In this document: piece after piece, positions 52,223 through 60,700 of the stretch
Numbering within the stretch: the stretch's first letter is position 1
Layout: each line of letters opens with the position of its first letter
Assembly (NCBI GenBank): GCA_964652195.1
Contig: CAZZBB010000076.1
Coordinates: forward strand, 1-64,000
Source: MSPOR6 sp964652195
GTDB taxonomy: Bacteria; Poribacteria; WGA-4E; WGA-3G
DNA length: 64,000 nucleotides
Reading direction: 5' to 3'
Translations under genes and position numbers: made by a program
Notes under the pieces: generated by a model
What the model was told of the DNA's origin: nothing
The model's database searches: none
What the model saw: the letters and a program-made list of their open reading frames with translations, nothing else

Positions 52223-53503
52223 ATGGCAAAACGTGAAGAATTCATTCAGCTTATCAACACTTTTAAAGCGGTGTCAGCTACAATAACAAACAATCAAAGA
52301 CGAGGTTTGTTGCAGCAAGCTGTACAGATCTATGATCTCTCTATTGAAGAAGGTATAGAGATATTGGATTCATTAGGAATAGTTGTTGGGGATGAGGTAA
52401 ATTATTTCGAGATATTAGGACTATCCATTGAGGAAATACAAGGCAAGGATGACCAGACGGTTACTGATATTGTTAAAATAGCACATGATGACTTGTATAA
52501 AGTCTCCTTAACTGCTGGAGGACGGGTCAGATCAGATGGAAGGACTGAAGACCAGTGGCGAATATTACTGAATCAAGCGCGGAATATTCTGGGTGAAAAA
52601 GAAAAAAGAAACGAATACATCTCTGCTCTTCTTCAAGAAGAGTCTAAAGAATTTTCAACTCCGAATACACCTACGATTCCGAGTACCGAACCAAATTCTA
52701 TTGAAATTGTATCTGAACCGACCTCTCACATAATAACAGATCCTGACGATATAGAAATACCATCTGAAATGGTATTGATCCCTTCAGGAGTATTTATTAT
52801 AGGATCTCAAAGTAAAGACATAAACGGTAGTGATTTACCACTACATAATGTGTACTTACACTCATTCCTGATTGATAAATATCCTGTAACTAATTCTGAA
52901 TTCCGTGTTTTTCTCACTGAGAACGAACAATGGCAGAAGAAATACATATCCGAAAAATATCACAATGGTAAATACCTTAGATCTTGGAACGGGAATAACT
53001 ATCCAAAAAATAAAGACAATGATCCGGTTGTCGATATAAGTTGGTATGCTGCAATGGCTTATGCTCAATGGATAGAGAAACGACTTCCTACAGATATTGA
53101 ATGGGAAAAAGCTGCACGTGGAGGGTTAACTGAAAAAACGTATCCCTGGGGCGATGATATTACTAACGACCTGGCGAATTACGGAATGTTTGTCGGGAAT
53201 ACAACCCCTGTTGGAAACTACCCTCCAAATGAGTATGGTGCGTTTGATATGGTTGGCAATGTATGGGAATGGTGTCTTAATCATTATGAACATATTGAAG
53301 CATTTAGTAAACCAAGTATATCTGTTGAACAGATGAGTAATATCTTAGATTCCTATTTAGATGTCGAAAGCAATCGTGTGTTACGTGGAGGTTCATGGGC
53401 AAGTAGTGAACGAGCTCTTTCGGTTGCATATAGAGGTAGTGCTGCTCCTAGTTGTACATATTACAGTTACGGATTTCGATGTGTTAAGGATATTCATAGA
53501 TAA
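52223..53503 (+). CDS. J-like module fused to FGE-sulfatase-fold domain (copy 6)
   Basis: A 426-residue protein; J-like loop AGGRVRSDGRTEDQWR with end GEKEKRNEYISAL. The linker (about 140-180) is rich in Thr, Pro, Ser and Glu. The FGE-fold region begins MVLIPSGVFIIGSQSKD (Ile in place of Met in the usual MGS) and contains VVDISWYAAMAYAQWIEKRL, TDIEWEKAARGG and MVGNVWEWCLNH. The usual Glu of TEAEWE is Asp-Ile here. The active-site region is RGGSWASSERALSVAYRG, without the cysteine pair. Gaps to neighbours are about 60 bases. Confidence 0.82.
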   Translation: MAKREEFIQLINTFKAVSATITNNQRRGLLQQAVQIYDLSIEEGIEILDSLGIVVGDEVNYFEILGLSIEEIQGKDDQTVTDIVKIAHDDLYKVSLTAGGRVRSDGRTEDQWRILLNQARNILGEKEKRNEYISALLQEESKEFSTPNTPTIPSTEPNSIEIVSEPTSHIITDPDDIEIPSEMVLIPSGVFIIGSQSKDINGSDLPLHNVYLHSFLIDKYPVTNSEFRVFLTENEQWQKKYISEKYHNGKYLRSWNGNNYPKNKDNDPVVDISWYAAMAYAQWIEKRLPTDIEWEKAARGGLTEKTYPWGDDITNDLANYGMFVGNTTPVGNYPPNEYGAFDMVGNVWEWCLNHYEHIEAFSKPSISVEQMSNILDSYLDVESNRVLRGGSWASSERALSVAYRGSAAPSCTYYSYGFRCVKDIHR

Positions 53504-53563
53504 AATATCTTCAACTCTAATGTATATCTAATTTTTAGAGTTCATCTCATTGGTACTGTATTA

Positions 53564-54940
53564 ATGGCAAAACGTGAAGAATTTATAGATGCAATCAATT
53601 TGTTTAGGTCTGCCTCACAATCCATATCGGTAGAACAACGGATAGGACTTTTACAACAAGCTGTACAAGAGTATGGACTATCAATAAAAGAAGCTGATGA
53701 GATAATCAAAGAAACAGGGCTAATAGTCGGCGGGACTATTAATTACTTTAGGGTCTTAGGTTTGTCCAATCATGAATTTGAAAATCTAAATGAAACCACT
53801 ATTACATCAATTATAGATGAAGCACATAGAAAACATTATACAGAATCATTAAGAGCTGGGGGACTTCCTCGTCCTGACGGGAGAACCCAAGAACAGTGGC
53901 GAATCATCCTAAATCATGCACGATATACTTTAATAGATCCTCATAAACGCGAAGAATATCTATCACAATTATTGAGAGAAGAAGATTCATCTGATAGTTT
54001 CATTAATGATGTTTCCAACAATAATACCACTGATACAGAAAACTATAATCCGAATCTTGCCCAGTCAATCTCAACTGATAATAAAGAACATTTAGCGCAT
54101 GCACCTTCGATTGTAGAAAATAAACAAGTATTTATTCATCCTGATGTACCTGCAAATATGGCATATATCCCTGCTGGTGACTTCAGGATGGGGAGTAATG
54201 ATGAAAAAGTTGGAAACATAGAAAAACCTGCCCATGTTGTGTATGTTGACGAGTTTATTATAGACAAGTATTTAGTTACCAATGCAGAATATAAAGAGTT
54301 TGTAGATGCTAACCCTCAATGGGCAAAGCCAACAAAATGGTATCACTTTGAGAAACAGAAGAAATCCTATATACATGAAAAATACCATGATGGAGATTAT
54401 CTTAAGCATTGGAATGAGAATACATACCCTGATAGTAAAGCAGAACATCCAGTGACATGGGTGAGTTGGTATGCAGCAATGGCGTATGCTGAATGGGTGG
54501 GTAAACGTCTCCCAACAGAAGCAGAATGGGAAAAAGCTGCGCGCGGTGGAATAACTGGACAGAATTATCCTTGGGGAGAATCAATTGATTATACTAAGGC
54601 TAATTATAATAGCTATATTGGTGAAACAACTTCTGTAGGTGAGTATCCAGCAAACGGATATGGAATTCATGATATGATAGGAAATGTTTGGGAATGGTGT
54701 CTTGACGAGTATCAGGAAAATTACTATGCAAGTTCAGAACGCAAGAACCCAATTTGTGGTGTAAATACGGTTGAATCAATAGAATATAGTGATATGGATA
54801 ATAGACATGCACGGGTAATGCGAGGAGGTTCTTGGCTTGATTCCTCTCAATTCGTCCGTTCTGCATCCCGTTACAGGAACACCCCTATACGTACTCTCGC
54901 AAGAATTGGGTTTCGTTGTGTAAAAATCGTTCCTTCATAA
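53564..54940 (+). CDS. J-like module fused to FGE-sulfatase-fold domain (copy 7)
   Basis: A 458-residue protein and the first of a subgroup (copies 7-9) with GGLPR in place of GGRPR and TQEQWR in place of TEEQWR, plus HYTESL in helix II. The loop is AGGLPRPDGRTQEQWR, retaining Pro-Asp. A long Asn/Asp/Ser-rich linker spans about 140-195. The FGE-fold region (MAYIPAGDFRMGSNDEK to IGFRCVKIVPS) has VTWVSWYAAMAYAEWVGKRL and MIGNVWEWCLDEYQENYY. The active-site region is RGGSWLDSSQFVRSASRY, no cysteines. Spacing to the next gene is 56 bases. Confidence 0.83.
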   Translation: MAKREEFIDAINLFRSASQSISVEQRIGLLQQAVQEYGLSIKEADEIIKETGLIVGGTINYFRVLGLSNHEFENLNETTITSIIDEAHRKHYTESLRAGGLPRPDGRTQEQWRIILNHARYTLIDPHKREEYLSQLLREEDSSDSFINDVSNNNTTDTENYNPNLAQSISTDNKEHLAHAPSIVENKQVFIHPDVPANMAYIPAGDFRMGSNDEKVGNIEKPAHVVYVDEFIIDKYLVTNAEYKEFVDANPQWAKPTKWYHFEKQKKSYIHEKYHDGDYLKHWNENTYPDSKAEHPVTWVSWYAAMAYAEWVGKRLPTEAEWEKAARGGITGQNYPWGESIDYTKANYNSYIGETTSVGEYPANGYGIHDMIGNVWEWCLDEYQENYYASSERKNPICGVNTVESIEYSDMDNRHARVMRGGSWLDSSQFVRSASRYRNTPIRTLARIGFRCVKIVPS

Positions 54941-54996
54941 TCGAAGCATTATGATTTTTTCTACGACAATCTACACTAATAAAATGGTGGTTTGTT

Positions 54997-56382
54997 TTGG
55001 CTAATCGTAACGAATTTATCTCAATTGTCAACACACTTATATCCCTATCAAAATCAATTACAGATGACCAGTATAAAAGTCTTCTACAACAAGCTGTTCA
55101 GGAATATGACCTAACTCTTGATGATGCATCGGAGATATTGACGACATATGGATTGGTTGTTGGTGAAAGTGTTAACTATTTTGAGGTATTAGGTCTATCC
55201 ATTGATGAACTTACCCATCAAGATGAAACTGAGATTGCTTCACATATTGAGATTGCACATAAGAGACATTATACAGAGTCTTTACAGGCAGGTGGACTTC
55301 CGCGATCAGATGGTAGAACACAAGAACAGTGGCGGACATTGCTAAATGATGCATTTTATACGCTAATAGATTCCCAGAAACGAACTGAATATATAGACTC
55401 CTTAACGAAGAATAGATCCCAAGATGAAGGACAAGAAAATATAGGAGATGACCCAAAATCAGAAGAGCAAGTAATTACTACTCAGAAATCAACATCTATA
55501 AGTTTCTCTGTTCCAGAAAACATGAATCATATCACCTCTGGAGAATTTCAGATGGGTAATCAAAACGAAAATGCAAATGATCGTGAAATTCCTGTACATT
55601 CTGTCTTTGTCGATGAGTTTTATATGGATAAATATCCTGTGACAAATGCACAGTATAAGAGATTTGTTGATGCTAATCCGGTATGGAGTAAACCAGCAAG
55701 CAGTTTGGTTTGGCATAGAAAAAACAAACGAATTATTACAGGTAGGATGACCCGACAAGATTACTTAAAGAATTGGAATGGAAACACTTTTCCACAAGAA
55801 ATGGAAGACCATCCAGTTACTTATATTAATTGGTATGCTGCAATGGCGTATGCAAAATGGATCGGTAAACGTTTACCAACAGAAGCTGAATGGGAAAAAG
55901 CTGCACGTGGGGGGATAATAGGTCAGAATTATCCATGGGGAAACACTTTGGATGCCGACAGAGCAAATTGTAATAATACTATTGGTGAAACCACCTCTGT
56001 TGGAAAATTTCCTCCGAATAACTACGGTTTGTATGATATGGTTGGAAATGTCTGGGAATGGTGTCTGGATGAATATCAGACTGACTACTATTCTCATTCA
56101 CCGAATGAAAATCCAATTGCGGGATATGACACTAAAGAGAAATTGTATGCTTTATGTTCTTATTATGGGAATATTGATACTGAACGTGTGTTACGAGGGG
56201 GCACTCTATTTTATTCATCTGAACCCATTAATATCCACGTTAGATGGGGAGGTGATCCATCACTTACAAATTACTATTCTTCAGATTCATCAAAGATAGT
56301 TGCACGATATTCTTCAGGACTCATGGTAAACATTGGGTTCAGATGTGTTTGGGATGTGAATATGCAGAAACAATCTAAATAG
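54997..56382 (+). CDS. J-like module fused to FGE-sulfatase-fold domain (copy 8)
   Basis: A 461-residue protein starting at TTG 54997 behind GGTGG; the next in-frame ATG is far inside the domain. J-like loop AGGLPRSDGRTQEQWR; NQARDTL is changed to NDAFYTL and the end is DSQKRTEYIDSL. The FGE-fold region (MNHITSGEFQMGNQNEN) has VTYINWYAAMAYAKWIGKRL. Near the C-terminus it shares with copy 9 a longer loop after RWGG (about 22 extra residues) and the ending IGFRCVWD, absent from the other copies. The active-site region is RGGTLFYSSEPINIHVRW, lacking cysteines. It is followed by a 358-base intergenic region, the largest in the array. Confidence 0.82.
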   Translation: MANRNEFISIVNTLISLSKSITDDQYKSLLQQAVQEYDLTLDDASEILTTYGLVVGESVNYFEVLGLSIDELTHQDETEIASHIEIAHKRHYTESLQAGGLPRSDGRTQEQWRTLLNDAFYTLIDSQKRTEYIDSLTKNRSQDEGQENIGDDPKSEEQVITTQKSTSISFSVPENMNHITSGEFQMGNQNENANDREIPVHSVFVDEFYMDKYPVTNAQYKRFVDANPVWSKPASSLVWHRKNKRIITGRMTRQDYLKNWNGNTFPQEMEDHPVTYINWYAAMAYAKWIGKRLPTEAEWEKAARGGIIGQNYPWGNTLDADRANCNNTIGETTSVGKFPPNNYGLYDMVGNVWEWCLDEYQTDYYSHSPNENPIAGYDTKEKLYALCSYYGNIDTERVLRGGTLFYSSEPINIHVRWGGDPSLTNYYSSDSSKIVARYSSGLMVNIGFRCVWDVNMQKQSK

Positions 56383-56513
56383 GAGGTTTCTACTTTGATA
56401 GTAATTGGTAATGTGAGTTCATGATAAGAAATACTATACCATTTTAAATTGATAGATTTAAATTAGGACTTTCTTGTTACGAGGATTATCATATACATAT
56501 TATGAGTCCCGGG

Positions 56514-56602
56514 GAATGCAATAAGGCATTCATACCCGACGAATGCCCGGTGAATGACCTAATGTCATTCATACCTGGTGAATGCTATATAGCATTCATA
56601 CC
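56514..56602. repeat. Cluster of short palindromes with a shared ATACC spacer
   Basis: Three hairpins follow each other: GAATGC/GCATTC (56514-56531), GAATGAC/GTCATTC (56552-56570) and the perfect 18-bp palindrome GAATGCTATATAGCATTC (56580-56597). Each is followed by ATACC, and a solitary GAATGC half lies at 56541-56546. Units differ in loop and in compensating arm positions (GC/GC against GA/TC), so pairing seems conserved. Confidence 0.6.
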
Positions 56603-56626
56603 GTTGATTCCTTGATTCCTTGATTT
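56603..56626. repeat. TTGATTCC direct tandem repeat
   Basis: Two exact and one truncated copy of the 8-bp unit TTGATTCC (in gTTGATTCCTTGATTCCTTGATTT) immediately after the palindrome cluster. Probably slippage-derived. Confidence 0.5.
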
Positions 56627-56740
56627 GGTAGGGACGAAATGTTTATAGAAAACACCAAAATTCGTGAAAACAACAAAAACATTTAGTTAACTGGCACAAG
56701 TCGTTATAGTCATCTATATAATTAATAACTGGTGGTACGC

Positions 56741-58207
56741 ATGTCAAATCGTGATGAGTTTATTGCTGTCGTAAATACACTCAAAACACTCTCTCATACA
56801 ATTACAGATGAACAGAATAGGAGTTTATTACAGCAGGCAGTCCACGATCATGGTCTCTCAGTAGAAGGCGCGATGGAGATAATCAATTCATTAGGGATAA
56901 CTGTAGGGGAAAGGATAAACTACTTTGAGGTATTGGGGTTTTCTATTGAAGATTTAACTTCGCAAGATGAATCTTCTATTACTAAAAATCTTGAAAATGC
57001 TCACATAAAATACTACACCGAATCATTACAAGCAGGTGGGTTACCCCGACAGGATGGTAGGACTCAAGAACAGTGGCGTACAATTCTAAATCAAGCCTAT
57101 GATACATTGAAAGATCCAATAAAACGCAAGGAACATATTGAAACCGTACAAACTGAGTCATCTCATGAAGAAAACACATCAACTATAGTAACCGAAATAT
57201 CTGAGCCTAAAGATACCTCATTACAAGTTGCAGTTCCAGAAGAAATGGTCTTAATTCCATCTGGGGATTTTCAGATGGGTAATAGTGATGAAAATGCAAA
57301 TCTACGGGAAACACCAGTACATATTGTCGGAACGGATGCATTTTATATTGACAAATATCCAGTTACAAATGAACAATATAAAGCGTTTATAGATGCAAAC
57401 CCATTATGGCGGAAACCATCTGATGGGATGTGGTTAGATCTTCAAAAATGGTATGAGAAATATAAGGCGTTTATAGATGCAAACCCATTATGGCGCCCAT
57501 TATGGCGGAAACCATCTGATGGAACGTGGTTAGATCTTCAAAAATGGTATGAGAAAGGGGGCGATCGGTATAATTACATATATGATAAATATCATGATGG
57601 AGAGTATCTGAGACATTGGACACACAATAAGTTCCCTCTTGAGACAGCTGATCATCCTGTTACGAATGTAAGTTGGTATGCAGCAATGGCGTATGCACAA
57701 TGGGTTGGCAAACGTCTGCCAACAGAAGCTGAGTGGGAAAAAGCTGCGCGTGGAGGGTTAAATGGTCAGAAATATCCTTGGGGTGATTTCATGAATTCAA
57801 GCATGGCAAATTGTGGTGAGAATGCAGATAAGACCACACCTATAGGTAAGTATCCTGCAAACAATTTCGGTATTTTTGATATGGTTGGGAATATATGGGA
57901 ATGGTGCCTTGATGAATATGTAATTGATTATTATACTTCCTCTACATCTCTGAATCCTATCGCAGGTGTTGACTCAAAGAAGGACTTGGATAATTTAATT
58001 CGTAATTTTAGAGTGGTTGATAGTGATCGTGTTTTGCGAGGTGGCACATCCTTTATTTCATCAGAACCTATCCATACTTCCGCACGATGGGGTGGAACAC
58101 CTATTCTTACTGAATTTACTGCCTCCTATATGACAAAGTATTTAGAAGCTTTTTCAATGACAATCGCTGCAAACATTGGCTTCAGATGTGTATGGGATAC
58201 AACGTAA
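56741..58207 (+). CDS. J-like module fused to FGE-sulfatase-fold domain with internal duplication (copy 9)
   Basis: A 488-residue protein; GGTGG six bases before ATG 56741 makes it a better start than the upstream in-frame GTG at 56732. J-like loop AGGLPRQDGRTQEQWR with end DPIKRKEHIETV. Inside the FGE-fold domain an in-frame direct duplication repeats YKAFIDANPLWRKPSDG and the following WLDLQKWYEK (57377-57460 and 57461-57556). The second copy holds an additional 12-base duplication (PLWR twice). The rest of the fold is normal (VTNVSWYAAMAYAQWVGKRL, MVGNIWEWCLDEY), with active-site region RGGTSFISSEPIHTSARW and no cysteine pair. Last gene of the array. Confidence 0.83.
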   Translation: MSNRDEFIAVVNTLKTLSHTITDEQNRSLLQQAVHDHGLSVEGAMEIINSLGITVGERINYFEVLGFSIEDLTSQDESSITKNLENAHIKYYTESLQAGGLPRQDGRTQEQWRTILNQAYDTLKDPIKRKEHIETVQTESSHEENTSTIVTEISEPKDTSLQVAVPEEMVLIPSGDFQMGNSDENANLRETPVHIVGTDAFYIDKYPVTNEQYKAFIDANPLWRKPSDGMWLDLQKWYEKYKAFIDANPLWRPLWRKPSDGTWLDLQKWYEKGGDRYNYIYDKYHDGEYLRHWTHNKFPLETADHPVTNVSWYAAMAYAQWVGKRLPTEAEWEKAARGGLNGQKYPWGDFMNSSMANCGENADKTTPIGKYPANNFGIFDMVGNIWEWCLDEYVIDYYTSSTSLNPIAGVDSKKDLDNLIRNFRVVDSDRVLRGGTSFISSEPIHTSARWGGTPILTEFTASYMTKYLEAFSMTIAANIGFRCVWDTT

Positions 58208-58277
58208 AACGAATCCTTAATTTTTGTTAAAACCAATTTATTAAACATTGATTTCATAACCTAAAGAGAGATTGATT

Positions 58278-60584
58278 ATGAGAAACAAAAATAATTACGT
58301 GTTATGGTATAACCAACCCGCACAAGAGTGGACGGATGCCCTACCCATTGGAAATGGACGACTTGGGGCAATGGTGTTTGGGGGAGTAGAACAGGAACGT
58401 ATCCAACTCAATGAAGAAAGTCTTTGGGAAGGTAGTTTTCAGGATACAAATAATCCTAAAGCACTTGATGCACTCCCAATAGTTCAACAATTGTTGTTTG
58501 AAGACAAAAATGATGAAGCCACAAAACTTGCTGGGGAAACGATGTTGGGGGTTCCACATCGTATAAAATCCTATCAGTCTTTAGGTGACATTTTTATTGA
58601 TTTTGCCAATCACAGTAAAATTACAGAATATAACCGAGAACTTGATTTAGTTACAGGTATAGCAAAGACAACCTATCAGGTTGGTAATGATAAGATCAAC
58701 AGAGAAGTCTTCGCTACTGCTGTTGATGATATTATCATTATCCGTATTAAATCCAATTCTGCCAATGGGGTTAATTTTGATGTCACAATGACTCGAGAAC
58801 AGGACGCATTGATTGCATGCATATCAGACAATATCCTTAGACTTGATGGAGAATGTAGTGATGGTGGTCTACGTTTTTCTGCATATCTGAAGGCAAATGT
58901 TGATGATGGAAAAATAGAATCGAATGAAGATAGAATTTCTATTCGTTCTGCAAGCAGTGTGACATTGCTACTGTCTGGGGCAACGAGCTATATCAATCAA
59001 AAAGATGCAACGGGTAATCCACATGAATTGTGTGAAGGTTATCTTGCATCAGCAGAATACAAATCTTATGATGAATTACGTTCAGACCACATTCAGGAAC
59101 ATCAATCCCTATTCCAAAGAGTGGACATTAACCTCGGTTCAAGCGATGCGGATAATCTACCTACAGATGAACGTTTAGCAAAAGTGAAGGAAGGGGCATC
59201 TGACCCAGGACTTGTTTCACTATATTTTCAGTTTGGACGTTATTTGTTAATGGGTAGTTCAAGACCTGGATGTCTCCCAGCAAACCTTCAGGGAGTTTGG
59301 AACCATCATATGAAGGCTCCTTGGAATAGTGATTACCACACCAATATTAATTTACAAATGAATTACTGGGTTCCAGAAGTATGCAATCTTGCAGAGTGTC
59401 ACAAACCACTATTTGATTATATGGATACACTCGTTGAACCCGGAAGTGAAACAGCAAAACGGCATTATGGTGCAGGTGGTTGGGTTGTACATCACTTATC
59501 TGATATATGGGGATTTACAACCCCAGCAGATGGAATTTGGGGTATATCACCTGTGGGTGCAGCATGGTTAAGTGAACATGTTTGGGAACATTACCTATTT
59601 GGGGGTGATGAGGATTTTCTTAGAGAGCAAGGATACCCTTTAATGAAAGGTGCTGCACGGTTTATGCTTGATTTTCTAATTGAAGCACCAGAAGGAACGC
59701 CTTTTGCTGGAAAACTCGTAACGAATCCTTCCCATTCACCTGAAAACAGTTTCCAAAAAGCAGATGGTACGCGTTCACTCTTCACTTACGCCGCAACAAT
59801 TGACCTTGAGATAATTCATGAACTATTTACAAATTGTATAGATTGTCTTGATGTACTTGAAATTGATGCGGATTTCCGAGAAGAATTAGTTTCATCTCTG
59901 GAGCGGTTGGCACCACTACAAATTAGTGAAAAAACAGGTAGACTGCAGGAGTGGATATATGACTATGACGAACCGGAACCAGGACATAGACATATGTCGC
60001 ATATGTATGGTCTGCATCCCAGTTGTCAAATAACACTACGGGGCACTCCTGAGTTAGCAGAGGCAGCACGAAAATCTTTGGAATATCGATTACAACATGG
60101 TGGTGGACAAACAGGATGGAGTCGGGCATGGTTGGTGAATTTCTTAGCACGACTTGAAGATGCTGAGGAAGCGTATAACCATTTACATGCACTCCTGGCA
60201 AGGTGCACCTTAACGAACCTGTTCGATACTCATCCTCCATTCCAGATTGATGGAAACTTTGGGGGAACTGCCGGAATTGCTGAGATGCTTATTCAAAGTC
60301 ATGCCGGAGAAATTAACCTATTACCTGCACTACCAAAAGCATGGGATACGGGTTATGTGAGGGGATTACGTGCTCGAGGTGGGTTTGAAGTGGATATGGA
60401 ATGGGAAAATGGTTCACTTACCAAGTCGAGTATATCTTCTCAACTTGGTAGGGAATGTACGGTTCGATCAACAGAAACTGTTTCAGTGTCGTGTGGAGGT
60501 GAAGAAATTGAAACAACTGAATCTGATTCAGTGACAACATTCAGCACAGAAATTGGAAAAACTTATGTATTATCTACGTCATAG
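58278..60584 (+). CDS. GH95 family alpha-L-fucosidase
   Basis: A 768-residue glycoside hydrolase family 95 enzyme releasing alpha-linked L-fucose (or L-galactose) by inversion. The N-terminal beta domain opens with NYVLWYNQPAQEWTDALPIG and GNGRLGAMVFGG. The helical (alpha/alpha) catalytic domain shows the Asn pair in TNINLQMNYW near residue 365, the general-acid Glu in GRLQEWIYDYDEP near 560 (family: E566 of AfcA) and the base Asp in FQIDGNFGGTAGIAEML near 657. No signal peptide is seen, so it probably acts on imported oligosaccharides. A TTG six bases upstream is possible, but ATG 58278 fits AGAGAG better. It follows the J-like array by 70 bases; a bidirectional terminator follows. Confidence 0.93.
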   Translation: MRNKNNYVLWYNQPAQEWTDALPIGNGRLGAMVFGGVEQERIQLNEESLWEGSFQDTNNPKALDALPIVQQLLFEDKNDEATKLAGETMLGVPHRIKSYQSLGDIFIDFANHSKITEYNRELDLVTGIAKTTYQVGNDKINREVFATAVDDIIIIRIKSNSANGVNFDVTMTREQDALIACISDNILRLDGECSDGGLRFSAYLKANVDDGKIESNEDRISIRSASSVTLLLSGATSYINQKDATGNPHELCEGYLASAEYKSYDELRSDHIQEHQSLFQRVDINLGSSDADNLPTDERLAKVKEGASDPGLVSLYFQFGRYLLMGSSRPGCLPANLQGVWNHHMKAPWNSDYHTNINLQMNYWVPEVCNLAECHKPLFDYMDTLVEPGSETAKRHYGAGGWVVHHLSDIWGFTTPADGIWGISPVGAAWLSEHVWEHYLFGGDEDFLREQGYPLMKGAARFMLDFLIEAPEGTPFAGKLVTNPSHSPENSFQKADGTRSLFTYAATIDLEIIHELFTNCIDCLDVLEIDADFREELVSSLERLAPLQISEKTGRLQEWIYDYDEPEPGHRHMSHMYGLHPSCQITLRGTPELAEAARKSLEYRLQHGGGQTGWSRAWLVNFLARLEDAEEAYNHLHALLARCTLTNLFDTHPPFQIDGNFGGTAGIAEMLIQSHAGEINLLPALPKAWDTGYVRGLRARGGFEVDMEWENGSLTKSSISSQLGRECTVRSTETVSVSCGGEEIETTESDSVTTFSTEIGKTYVLSTS

Positions 60585-60623
60585 TTTTAATACAGATTCA
60601 TCGGAATCCTATCCTTCAAAAAG

Positions 60624-60662
60624 CAATAGACTCCGTCAATTTTTCATTGATGGAGTCTATTG
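60624..60662. terminator. Bidirectional terminator, 17-bp stem
   Basis: CAATAGACTCCGTCAAT (60624-60640) pairs with ATTGATGGAGTCTATTG (60646-60662) with one G-T wobble and a TTTTC loop, between convergent fucosidase and LamG genes. Confidence 0.8.
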
Positions 60663-60700
60663 GTAATACCAAGAATGTTTTGTGAGTATTGTGATGATTA

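Larger units (their letters stand above)
56383..56740. other. Largest intergenic gap inside the array, with palindromic repeats
   Basis: This gap separates copies 8 and 9; the other gaps in the array are 22-87 bases. It contains the GAATGC-type palindrome cluster (56514-56602) and a TTGATTCC tandem repeat (56603-56626). It looks like a repeat insertion and may contain a separate promoter for copy 9. No coding sequence is seen. Confidence 0.55.
45481..58207 (+). repeat. Tandem array of nine paralogues sharing a J-domain-like N-terminal region
   Basis: Nine co-oriented genes share about 140 N-terminal residues in two parts. A helical module of about 55 residues follows the pattern EFI..VN.LK..S.TITDEQR.GLLQQAVQ..GL...EA..I....GL.VGE. 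A J-like module of about 80 residues runs NYFEVLGLSIEE..., AH..LY.ESL.AGG, R-x-DGR, EEQWR.LLNQARDTL.DP.KR.EYI. Helix order and the DP.KR.EY end match DnaJ, but the HPD loop is R-x-D-G in every copy. C-terminal partners are WD40 (first gene) or an FGE-sulfatase/C-type-lectin fold (eight genes). Sequence similarity is highest between neighbours (49650/50865 and 53564/54997/56741), as expected for tandem duplication. Confidence 0.8.

Noticed and set aside
56514..56602. CRISPR array
   Set aside because: Repeats are palindromic, only three to four in number, irregularly spaced and without spacer-repeat periodicity; no cas gene is nearby.
46962..58207. Diversity-generating retroelement targets (variable lectin/FGE-fold C-termini)
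   Set aside because: The fold fits, but no reverse transcriptase, template repeat or Avd gene is in the window, and differences between copies include indels and all base types rather than adenine-directed changes.
46962..58207. Formylglycine-generating enzymes activating the sulfatase at 41522
   Set aside because: None of the eight copies has the catalytic cysteine pair.
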